From: Candidatus Omnitrophota bacterium
GTDB lineage: Bacteria > Hinthialibacterota > Hinthialibacteria > OLB16
Reading direction: 5' to 3'
NCBI GenBank assembly: GCA_020632575.1
Contig: JACKFH010000030.1
Coordinates: forward strand, 1-48,159
DNA: 48,159 nt
Shown here: positions 1-6,270 of the stretch, piece by piece
Layout: each line of letters opens with the position of its first letter
Position numbering within the stretch: the stretch's first letter is position 1
Made by a program: the position numbers and the translations under genes
Notes under the pieces: model-generated
Databases searched by the model: none
The model's input: only the letters and a program-made list of their open reading frames with translations
Told to the model about the DNA's origin: nothing

Positions 1-408
1 GATGTGGAAAATGAAATCCCGCAGGAAAGAACCACTCGAATTATTCGTCGATACCGAATAATCAAAGCCTGCTCCTGCCGCCCAACTGGTGTCCAGATAG
101 ACATCGATACAGGCGGTCCAACCACCAGGCCACGTATCGTGATAACCATCGAAGCGCGAGAAAGGACCAGTCTCGTCACCACTCGGACCAGACTGAGTAA
201 ATATTGCATGCCAACTTCCCTCGCTTGAAGCGATTCCACCAGTCCCACTCGCTACTCGACTGACGTCGCCATACCAGGAATCATCACTGTCGAGCCACCC
301 ACTCGTGTCAGTCTCAAAACCCTGATCCCACAGAGTTACACCCAATGCCGCACCTGGCAGAAGGGTGACACAGAGACACAAACCCACTACTTTCATTGCA
401 GTCTTCAT
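1..408 (-). CDS. Exported protein, N-terminal part (runs off the window)
   Basis: The reading frame starts at the ATG at 408, with an AGGAG ribosome site just upstream, and stays open to position 1, so only the first 136 residues are present. It opens with a classical signal peptide (basic MKTAMK start, hydrophobic core, AALG-type cleavage region). The mature part begins VTLWDQGFETDTSGW and is rich in Gly, Ser, Trp and Asp, a common pattern for beta-sandwich or carbohydrate-binding-like surface proteins. The C-terminus is outside the window, so a PEP-CTERM tail cannot be seen; I infer one from the three similar neighbours. It lies downstream of those genes on the same strand. Exact function unknown. 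Confidence 0.75.
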   Translation of the reverse strand, partial: MKTAMKVVGLCLCVTLLPGAALGVTLWDQGFETDTSGWLDSDDSWYGDVSRVASGTGGIASSEGSWHAIFTQSGPSGDETGPFSRFDGYHDTWPGGWTACIDVYLDTSWAAGAGFDYSVSTNNSSGSFLRDFIFHI

Positions 409-570
409 CACAAATCTCCTTTCAGTTTTTCACCAGATTGAAGCCGATGCCGTTACACGACCGGTTTTTCTTTCATATGTTCGCCACAAAGAGCGATCCA
501 GACCGCCACGCTTCGCGCTTTTTTTACGACATCTATCCAAAGACCCCAAAACAAGGCAGGGCGAAACCGA

Positions 571-599
571 CCCCCGGACATTCGATTCCTGTCCGGGGG
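571..599 (-). terminator. Perfect hairpin between two exported-protein genes
   Basis: A 10-bp perfect stem (571-580 with 590-599, CCCCCGGACA arm) closes a 9-nt loop 33 nt past the stop codon of the 633-1400 gene. The sequence after it on the minus strand is only mildly T-rich, so it may be a weak intrinsic terminator, an mRNA 3'-end stabiliser, or a Rho-pausing site. Confidence 0.5.
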
Positions 600-632
600 C
601 CATTCGCGAAATCATTTGATTGATTCTCCAGT

Positions 633-1400
633 TCAAACCAGTTTCCTCTTCCGGGCAGCCATTGCCGCGAGGCCCGTGCTAATCAATGCCACAGTCGCGG
701 GCTCCGGAACCACCTTGGGGTTCGCGACAATGTAACCGTCGTCGCCCGACACATAGTTGCTCAGGGTGTCTCCAAAGACAAAGTTGAAACCGTAGGTTTC
801 TCCGGTATAGAGGTTCCTTGGGGCGCCCGTCCCGACACTGTTCGCGACGCTCGTGAAATTCGCGTCCGGTAGATACGACAGGGGCGGTGGCGCAATAGTC
901 AGGTTCGCGACATCGGCGAAAGTGCTGACCGAACCGACCCAGCCGGTGCTCTCGTAAACCTTCACGGTCTTGGTGGAGAGTTCGGCCCAGGTTTCGATAT
1001 CCCACTGGTTATTGCCAGGTTGCCATTCGGCATTCGAGGGTTCATTGGCGATAACCGCGTAGTTCCCCATCCCATCGGTCACCCAGATATTAATATAGGG
1101 GCCGACTGCCGGACCGGAGCCCGCGGTGAACCGTGTGTAATCATCAAGACGGTCGATAAAGATGTTGAAGAGTTGTCCGACCTTCAACCCATTCGCCGCC
1201 TGAGTTCCCCATCCGGCCTTTTGTCCGCTCTCGGTGATGATGAATTCCATCGCTCCCGGGGCCACATCGTTCCGCGATTGAATGGTTGGGGCGCTGGTGG
1301 ATCCCTCTCTGATCACGAACGTATCCCAACTCGTTGCATCCGCCGACTGAAACAAACCCATGACCGCCAGAATCCCGCATGCCAACAATACCTTTTTCAT
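633..1400 (-). CDS. PEP-CTERM sorting-domain exported protein (255 aa)
   Basis: A complete exported protein. The ATG at 1400 is preceded by GGAGG with good spacing. Residues 1-23 form a signal peptide (MKKVLLACG start, ADA cleavage region). The middle is a beta-rich Gly/Asn/Thr-rich domain I do not recognise. The last ~25 residues are a PEP-CTERM tail: VVPEPATVAL, a short hydrophobic stretch, then AARKRK. In known systems such tails are removed by an exosortase after Sec export and the protein ends up on the surface or in the exopolysaccharide matrix; no exosortase is visible here. It lies 77 bp downstream of the next PEP-CTERM gene, probably on one transcript, and is followed by a hairpin at 571-599. 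Confidence 0.85.
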   Translation of the reverse strand: MKKVLLACGILAVMGLFQSADATSWDTFVIREGSTSAPTIQSRNDVAPGAMEFIITESGQKAGWGTQAANGLKVGQLFNIFIDRLDDYTRFTAGSGPAVGPYINIWVTDGMGNYAVIANEPSNAEWQPGNNQWDIETWAELSTKTVKVYESTGWVGSVSTFADVANLTIAPPPLSYLPDANFTSVANSVGTGAPRNLYTGETYGFNFVFGDTLSNYVSGDDGYIVANPKVVPEPATVALISTGLAAMAARKRKLV

Positions 1401-1477
1401 TTTTTCCTCCAGTAGATTTTTTACTTGCAGAAGAAAGGGGCTAAAGAGCGGCGCCTCCTCCTGATTATTGGTCTGTA

Positions 1478-2224
1478 TTAAGCAGTCCTTCTCCGCCTCG
1501 CCGCCATCGCGGCTACGCCTGTGCCGATTAACGCCATCGTGGCGGGTTCGGGAACGACTTCAACGTTGATGGAGGTTGTTTCGAGGACACCGGATGTGTC
1601 GGAAACACGCAGCTGGAAAGTGTACTCTCCGGGTGCGTTGGGATCGAAAGACCCCGCCGGCGGTGTGATGAAAGACGAGGGTGTCCCAAGGAATCCAAAC
1701 AGAAGGTTCTCAGAACCCTCAACCAAGGAGACCAAACCGGAGGCGCCGGAGAATCCCGCAACAGCGTCGATCGCCTCGTCGAAATCGAGAATCCCCAACG
1801 ATGCCGCACCCGTGTCAACACCGGGATCGAAATCGTACAGCAATTCGAATGCGTAATCGGCAAAGGTCCCCCCACCAGTGATGGAGATGTAATAATTGAA
1901 ATTCCAAAGCGCTCCCAGTGGAGAGCCGTTAGAACCGGGCTGAGCGAAGAACGTCCCGGCCCCATCGTTAGTCAGGTCCGGATTCGAATATCGCCCATGT
2001 GCGGAGAGCCCTAGGGTGATTGTGTTCCCATTCACTGAATCCACAAAAGTGGATGTCGCCACAGAGTGAGTTGGGATTCCGGAACCGCCGAAGGTGGCGG
2101 TGGGAAATGAGCCAAACGAGTCGAATGTGGGATCGATGCCAGTCGCACCGACTTGCCCGCAAGGGGCGAAGGCTAGAATGCTCAGACCCAGTGAAAAGAA
2201 CAGCCATGTTTTTAAGCGCTTCAT
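1478..2224 (-). CDS. PEP-CTERM sorting-domain exported protein (248 aa)
   Basis: I place the start at the ATG at 2224, not at the upstream in-frame start at 2356. An AGGAG site precedes 2224, the signal peptide (MKRLKTWLFFSLGLSILAF) begins there, and the upstream 44 codons coincide with a leader shared with the next gene. The mature part has a beta-sandwich-like composition and ends in a PEP-CTERM tail (VVPEPATMALIG, GVAAMA, RRRR). A segment near residues 200-225 (DPNAPGEYTFQLRVSDTSG) resembles Ig/cadherin-like repeats of surface proteins. Probably exported and exosortase-processed. No enzymatic motif seen. Confidence 0.85.
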   Translation of the reverse strand: MKRLKTWLFFSLGLSILAFAPCGQVGATGIDPTFDSFGSFPTATFGGSGIPTHSVATSTFVDSVNGNTITLGLSAHGRYSNPDLTNDGAGTFFAQPGSNGSPLGALWNFNYYISITGGGTFADYAFELLYDFDPGVDTGAASLGILDFDEAIDAVAGFSGASGLVSLVEGSENLLFGFLGTPSSFITPPAGSFDPNAPGEYTFQLRVSDTSGVLETTSINVEVVPEPATMALIGTGVAAMAARRRRTA

Positions 2225-2267
2225 CACTAACTCCTTTCGAAACCAACCGATTCTTAGAAAATCTTTG

Positions 2268-2363
2268 GACGTCGAAACATGGCGGCGCGACGTCCTCAGT
2301 TCTCCGGCCAGAGGTCTTTCTCTGTCCCGAAGTGAAAATCTCTTCGAACCTGTCAACGAATCT
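2268..2363 (-). promoter_or_regulatory. Duplicated leader/operator element, copy A
   Basis: Upstream of the gene starting at 2224. It contains two GACGTC palindromes (2268-2273 and 2289-2294), 21 bp apart or about two helical turns, then a block at 2323-2363 that matches 3382-3420 almost base for base. The block carries a CGAAG/CTTCG inverted repeat and, on the minus strand, TTGACA. I see no convincing -10 at the right distance. The same arrangement upstream of a second PEP-CTERM gene suggests a shared regulator or a copied promoter region. Confidence 0.5.
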
Positions 2364-2496
2364 CAAGGAACAAAAACGAGGTCCATCCACGCGATGGAAT
2401 CCTCTGAGTCACTGCATTCCAAATCGAATCTCGACCCGCCCCCAAAGCCCTCGCGAGGTCTGGGGGCGATGGTCAAGATCCATTAAATATTTCCGG

Positions 2497-3282
2497 TTAG
2501 ACGAGTCTCTTCCGTCGGGCTGCCAGCGCCGCAACGCCGGATCCGATCAAAGCCATGGTGGCCGGCTCGGGAACTGGCTCTCCACCCGCGCCGACAATGA
2601 TTTGGATTTCGGTTTGAGCAACCACTCCCAAGGAGTTGGAGGCGGACAATTTGATGTTGTAAGTGGCATCGACAGTTGGATCGAAGCCAGGCATATACCA
2701 ATGAGGCTTCCAGGATTGCTGCGCCAGGTTGTAGGAGGAAATGAGGGTGGCGTAATCTCCGGCATTAATTGCCTCATCGCCCGCGCCCGAACCTGTGGAA
2801 TTATCACCGATGGAGTGGTCCCAGAAGACCATGCTGTTGCCTGGATTAATCCCATTAATCGGATCGAAGACAATCGAGTAATTGACAGCCTGACTCACCT
2901 CGGTGTCGAGGCAGAGTTGGTAGGTGAGGTCGTCCAATTTAACACCCGAGGTTCCGAGATAATCCGTGTTGATCGACCATTCGAAACTCCATTCGGCGGT
3001 CGGGAAAGACTGAGTGGGACCCACACCCGCGTTGAAACTGTAGGTGCCGTCGCCATTGCTGTTGAATGTATTTTCCGGCGCACCACTGGCGTTATGGCGG
3101 AGTTTTCCCCTGATGCCTAATTCAACCCCATTACTCCGATCCACTGTATAACTTCCATTTGCATTTCCACCACCGAAGATCGCATTGTTGGTTACATTCT
3201 GATCGTAACTCAATGCCGAGGCGGCGCCCGCCAGGACAAGGGAGAGAGCCAAACAACCAACCCCAATCAATAAACGCTTCAT
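2497..3282 (-). CDS. PEP-CTERM sorting-domain exported protein (261 aa)
   Basis: Start taken at the ATG at 3282, preceded by AGGAG; the upstream start at 3381 would add a non-signal leader lying in the shared regulatory block. Residues 1-22 are a signal peptide (MKRLLIGVGCLALSLVLAG, ASA). The mature domain is Asn/Gly/Ser-rich and predicted beta. The tail reads PVPEPATMALIG, GVAALA, RRKR. The neighbour at 1478-2224 has the same start context (MKRL, GTTAGT-type spacer, AGGAG) and the same upstream leader, so the two genes were probably copied together or share control. Specific function unknown; likely a surface or matrix protein. Confidence 0.85.
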   Translation of the reverse strand: MKRLLIGVGCLALSLVLAGAASALSYDQNVTNNAIFGGGNANGSYTVDRSNGVELGIRGKLRHNASGAPENTFNSNGDGTYSFNAGVGPTQSFPTAEWSFEWSINTDYLGTSGVKLDDLTYQLCLDTEVSQAVNYSIVFDPINGINPGNSMVFWDHSIGDNSTGSGAGDEAINAGDYATLISSYNLAQQSWKPHWYMPGFDPTVDATYNIKLSASNSLGVVAQTEIQIIVGAGGEPVPEPATMALIGSGVAALAARRKRLV

Positions 3283-3325
3283 TACTAACTCCTTCTGAAA
3301 CCAACTGATTCTAGAAAATTCAAGT

Positions 3326-3420
3326 GACGTCCAATGCAGAGCAGAACGACGTCCTCGATTCTCGGGACACACCAATCTCATTGTCCCGAAGAAAATCTCT
3401 TCGAACCTGTCAACGAATCT
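3326..3420 (-). promoter_or_regulatory. Duplicated leader/operator element, copy B
   Basis: Second copy of the leader seen at 2268-2363. GACGTC palindromes lie at 3326-3331 and 3348-3353, 22 bp apart. The block 3382-3420 repeats TCTCTTCGAACCTGTCAACG and its flanks. Here the inverted repeat is perfect: CGAAGA, AAATC, TCTTCG. Conservation of a non-coding block 100-140 bp upstream of two different genes points to an operator or RNA leader element. Confidence 0.5.
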
Positions 3421-3486
3421 TTAGGATTTAGAAATCTGAAGCGACGATCCCCCTCATGACGGGGGAAACGAATCGATCAGAGCCAT

Positions 3487-3694
3487 AAAAAAAACCGCAT
3501 TTCACATCAAGGCGTTACGAAACCCATCCGGTCTTCATAACCGAAGATCGAGTGCGGGCGGAATCCGCCAAGCACGCATGGGTCGATGCGCCCAAAATTT
3601 TTTTTTAATTCTCAACGATTGAATGAGCCTAACAATCAAAAGAACAAGCAAATAAAGGCTTCACATGGGAAACCAACATTCATACCCTTTACAC
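3487..3694 (-). ncRNA. Candidate structured RNA with a three-way junction
   Basis: Between the promoter at 3701-3729 and a run of eight T (minus strand, 3494-3487) lies a compact fold seen by pairing alone. P1 pairs 3522-3527 with 3578-3583 (ACCCAT/ATGGGT), P3 pairs 3532-3536 with 3543-3547, and P2 pairs 3552-3555 and 3557-3561 with 3565-3569 and 3572-3575. Junction strands are 2-4 nt. An alternative hairpin (3574-3579 with 3585-3590) would compete with P1. I match it to no known RNA family by eye. The strand is uncertain, because the plus strand also has a T-run just after the fold (3598-3606). It could be a small RNA, a long leader of the PEP-CTERM gene, or chance. Confidence 0.3.
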
Positions 3695-3700
3695 CAAGCG

Positions 3701-3729
3701 AATCTAGCCCCATTGATGAACCGTGTCAA
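3701..3729 (-). promoter_or_regulatory. Sigma-70-type promoter (minus strand)
   Basis: TTGACA at 3729-3724, a 17-bp spacer, and TAGATT at 3706-3701, read on the minus strand; close to consensus. The predicted start is near 3694, 410 bp before the PEP-CTERM gene at 3282, which leaves room for a long leader or a separate small RNA. Confidence 0.6.
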
Positions 3730-3751
3730 CAGTTTTTTTCGTCCGTAACGA

Positions 3752-4237
3752 TTATCCATCGTTTTCCTGAACGGCCTCCCCTTGCGGGGAGGCCGCGCCG
3801 ACAAACCCACTAAAGGTTTCCATTAACGAATCGACCCGATAATCCAAGATCCCAGGAGCCAATCGGATCTTGCGGGGCAGGGTCGAAAACTCGGGCATCC
3901 TACTATCCAAACAAAATCGACCACCATGGCATCCCACGCTCCCAAGAATTCTGTACTTCTGTGGGAGGAAGACGAAGCCCATGGCCGAACCTTCAATCAA
4001 ATCAGGCGACAAACCATCGCGTTCGATTTGAAGCCGCAAATTTTTTTCGATGAAAAGACTGTCCAAAAAGCAGATATAAGAAGCAAAGAAAGGACAAAGG
4101 AAAATGCCTTCGTCATGAAATGCATTTAGGCGGGAAAGGTACTCCGATTTACATTCTCTGTCAACTTTCTCTCGGCAAAAATCAATTCTTTCAGTGAATT
4201 CGAATTGGCGCTCCAGGATCGATATGGTAATTTCCAA
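3752..4237 (-). CDS. Doubtful hypothetical ORF (161 aa, TTG start)
   Basis: An open frame with ordinary amino-acid composition (not the Arg/Ser/Pro bias of most shadow frames) but a TTG start with no clear ribosome site. No domain recognised. Its last codons run through a perfect hairpin (3773-3794), as often happens when a frame overruns a terminator. It diverges from the K+ channel gene. The surrounding sequence is AT-richer than neighbouring genes. It could be a real orphan, a decayed gene, or noise. Confidence 0.25.
   Translation of the reverse strand: MEITISILERQFEFTERIDFCREKVDRECKSEYLSRLNAFHDEGIFLCPFFASYICFLDSLFIEKNLRLQIERDGLSPDLIEGSAMGFVFLPQKYRILGSVGCHGGRFCLDSRMPEFSTLPRKIRLAPGILDYRVDSLMETFSGFVGAASPQGEAVQENDG
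3773..3794. terminator. 9-bp perfect hairpin without T-tail
   Basis: GGCCTCCCC (3773-3781), loop TTGC, GGGGAGGCC (3786-3794). Neither side has a T-run, so its role as an intrinsic terminator is uncertain. It sits at the 3' end of the doubtful ORF 3752-4237. Confidence 0.4.
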
Positions 4238-4318
4238 TATTCCGGTTCAAGAGAGAGAAGAAAAGAGAAAAAGCGATGAAAAAGAGTAAACGCAAGAAAG
4301 AGAGGGAGTTCGGATCTC

Positions 4319-5182
4319 ATGGTCCCTCTTAAGGGTTGGAGAGCCAAGGGGCATGAAATCATTTTCGAGGCCGATACGAGAGCGGGGAAGCTTTTCGATA
4401 TCCTCTTGATCGGTTGCATTCTGGCCTCGGTGATTACGGTTTGCCTCGATAGCGTTCGCGGTTACCGAGAAGCGTATGGCGCATTCTTCTTGGGTCTCGA
4501 GTGGCTCTTCACGCTTCTCTTCACTGTCGAGTACGTTCTGCGGATCCTGTGCACCGCTAACCCTTGGGGGTATGTGAGGAGCTTCTTCGGGGTGATCGAT
4601 CTCTTGGCGATTCTTCCGAGCTACCTGAGTCTCGTCTTTCCTGGCACTCAATACCTGGTGGTGTTCCGTGTCTTTCGGGTCCTTCGGATCTTCCGAGTTC
4701 TCAAGTTGGTCCCCTATGTGAGCGAGTCCACGGTGCTATGGCGCGCGCTCATCGCCAGCCGGAGGAAAGTGACCGTCTTCCTTTTCGCCGTGCTGACAAT
4801 GGTCATCCTTTTGGGGGCGCTCATTTATCTGATCGAGGGTGAAGAAAATGGATTCACCAGTATTCCACGAAGCATCTATTGGGCGATCGTAACCCTGACC
4901 ACCGTGGGCTATGGGGACCTCTCCCCGAAAACCAATCTGGGACAGACCTTGGCGGCGTTCGCGATGATTCTGGGTTATGCGATCATCGCGGTCCCGACTG
5001 GGATCGTCACGGTCGAGATGACCCGCGCGCAGAACTCAAAGGTGACCACCCAGGTCTGTCCAAATTGTAGCCGCGAGGGACACGATTCGGACGCGGAGTA
5101 TTGTAAGTTCTGCGGATCCTCGCTCGAGTTTCCGATTGAAAAAGATGGAGGTGACATTGGGGATGCCAGGGGGTCGGCCTGA
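4319..5182 (+). CDS. Voltage-gated potassium channel with C-terminal zinc ribbon
   Basis: A 287-aa six-transmembrane channel of the bacterial Kv type. S1 lies near residues 25-45, S2 60-80, S3 85-105, and S4 at 117-129 carries the regular arginine ladder (RVFRVLRIFRVLK) of a voltage sensor. S5 is at 152-172. The pore loop has the K+ selectivity filter TTVGYGD at 194-200, and S6 lies at 210-232. After S6, the cytoplasmic tail has a zinc-ribbon pattern, Cys247-x2-Cys250 and Cys262-x2-Cys265, in place of the RCK domain seen in many prokaryotic channels. The start has a GAGAGGGAG ribosome site. It is a single gene, convergent with gmd. Likely conducts K+ across the inner membrane. Confidence 0.92.
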   Translation: MVPLKGWRAKGHEIIFEADTRAGKLFDILLIGCILASVITVCLDSVRGYREAYGAFFLGLEWLFTLLFTVEYVLRILCTANPWGYVRSFFGVIDLLAILPSYLSLVFPGTQYLVVFRVFRVLRIFRVLKLVPYVSESTVLWRALIASRRKVTVFLFAVLTMVILLGALIYLIEGEENGFTSIPRSIYWAIVTLTTVGYGDLSPKTNLGQTLAAFAMILGYAIIAVPTGIVTVEMTRAQNSKVTTQVCPNCSREGHDSDAEYCKFCGSSLEFPIEKDGGDIGDARGSA

Positions 5183-5214
5183 TTGTCGTGAGGTGAACAA
5201 TAAGATCGCCTTGG

Positions 5215-6270
5215 CTAAATCGACTCCCGTGTCGCACGATCCAACGCTGAGTGAACCATGTCGTTGACCGTGTTGTCAAAAGAGATTTCGGGACTCCAAC
5301 CCAGTTTCTCCCGCGCGAGAGTCCAGTCGCCGAGAAGGACATTCACCTCGCTTGGTCGATAGAACTGCGGATCCACCTCAAGGACTTTTCGCCCCTTCTC
5401 ATCGCGGCCGATCTCGTCCTGACCCTTTCCTTCCCAATAGATTTTCGCGGCGATCTGCGGGTGTCTAAATGCAATCTCAACAAACTCGCGAACCGATCGA
5501 GCCTTGCCGGTCGCGAGGACATAGTCGCCCGGCTCCTCTTGTTGGAGGGCCAGCCACATCCCGCGCACAAAATCACGGGCGTCACCCCAGTCCCTCTTGG
5601 CCTCCAGATTCCCAAGTTTCAGGACAGGCGATTCTCCCTTTTCCCCATCCTCCTTCCATCGTTTGTAGGCGACCGCTCCCCGGACGATTTTTTGAGTCAC
5701 AAAATCCTCTCCGCGCCGTGGGGATTCGTGGTTGAAGAGAATTCCATTGCAAGCGAAGAGCCCGAAAGCCTCGCGCATGTTGACCGTGTGCCAATAAGCG
5801 GCGAGTTTGGAAGTGCCATACGGCGAACGCGGATGGAAATCGTGTTTCTCGGACATCGGCGTGTCCTGGAATCCCCCGTACATTTCCGAAGTCGAGGCTT
5901 GATAGTAACGGGTTCCCGGGCTGTGGTGTCGGATCGCCTCGAGGAGGTTCATGGTCCCCAGTGTGTTCGCCATCAAGGTTCCGACCGGATTCTTGAACGA
6001 GTAGGCCACAAAGGACTGGGCCGCGAGGTTGTAACACTCATCGATTTTGTAGGTGGAGAAGAGTTGCGAAAGAAAGACTCCATCCTCCAGGTTACCCTCG
6101 ACCAGAATCGCGGAGGGGTGAGGGATCAACCTCTTGAGATTTCGATCGGAGGGTTGCGCCTTGCGGCGAGTCAGCCCGATAACGTTTCGATACCCCTGTT
6201 TTTCAAGAAGGAACTCGGCGAGATAGGAGCCATCCTGGCCGGTGACTCCGGTGATCAGTGCGGTTTTCAT
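5215..6270 (-). CDS. gmd: GDP-mannose 4,6-dehydratase
   Basis: Converts GDP-D-mannose to GDP-4-keto-6-deoxymannose, the entry to GDP-fucose, GDP-rhamnose and perosamine sugars for surface glycans. It is a 351-aa extended short-chain dehydrogenase. The NADP-binding loop TGVTGQDGSY is at residues 7-16, STSEMYGG (catalytic Thr/Ser-Glu) at 126-133, and YGTSK (catalytic Tyr151, Lys155) at 151-155. FNHESPRRG, diagnostic of GMD, follows, and the C-terminus has VDPQFYRPSEV. The ATG at 6270 overlaps the TGA of the upstream TPR gene by 4 bp, so translation is probably coupled and gmd is the last gene of the 13025-to-5215 operon. The next-step enzyme (e.g. GDP-fucose synthase) is not in the window. Confidence 0.95.
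   Translation of the reverse strand: MKTALITGVTGQDGSYLAEFLLEKQGYRNVIGLTRRKAQPSDRNLKRLIPHPSAILVEGNLEDGVFLSQLFSTYKIDECYNLAAQSFVAYSFKNPVGTLMANTLGTMNLLEAIRHHSPGTRYYQASTSEMYGGFQDTPMSEKHDFHPRSPYGTSKLAAYWHTVNMREAFGLFACNGILFNHESPRRGEDFVTQKIVRGAVAYKRWKEDGEKGESPVLKLGNLEAKRDWGDARDFVRGMWLALQQEEPGDYVLATGKARSVREFVEIAFRHPQIAAKIYWEGKGQDEIGRDEKGRKVLEVDPQFYRPSEVNVLLGDWTLAREKLGWSPEISFDNTVNDMVHSALDRATRESI

Noticed and set aside
365..636. Short frames in the first intergenic gap
   Set aside because: They run through the hairpin at 571-599 and the ribosome site of the first gene; composition is non-coding.
2020..3120. 366-codon plus-strand frame
   Set aside because: Antisense across two PEP-CTERM genes; no recognisable features.
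2225..3420. Sigma-54 promoter for PEP-CTERM genes, as in known PrsR systems
   Set aside because: I looked for GG-N10-GC upstream of each gene; the best candidate near 3318-3335 has wrong spacing and lacks the GC.
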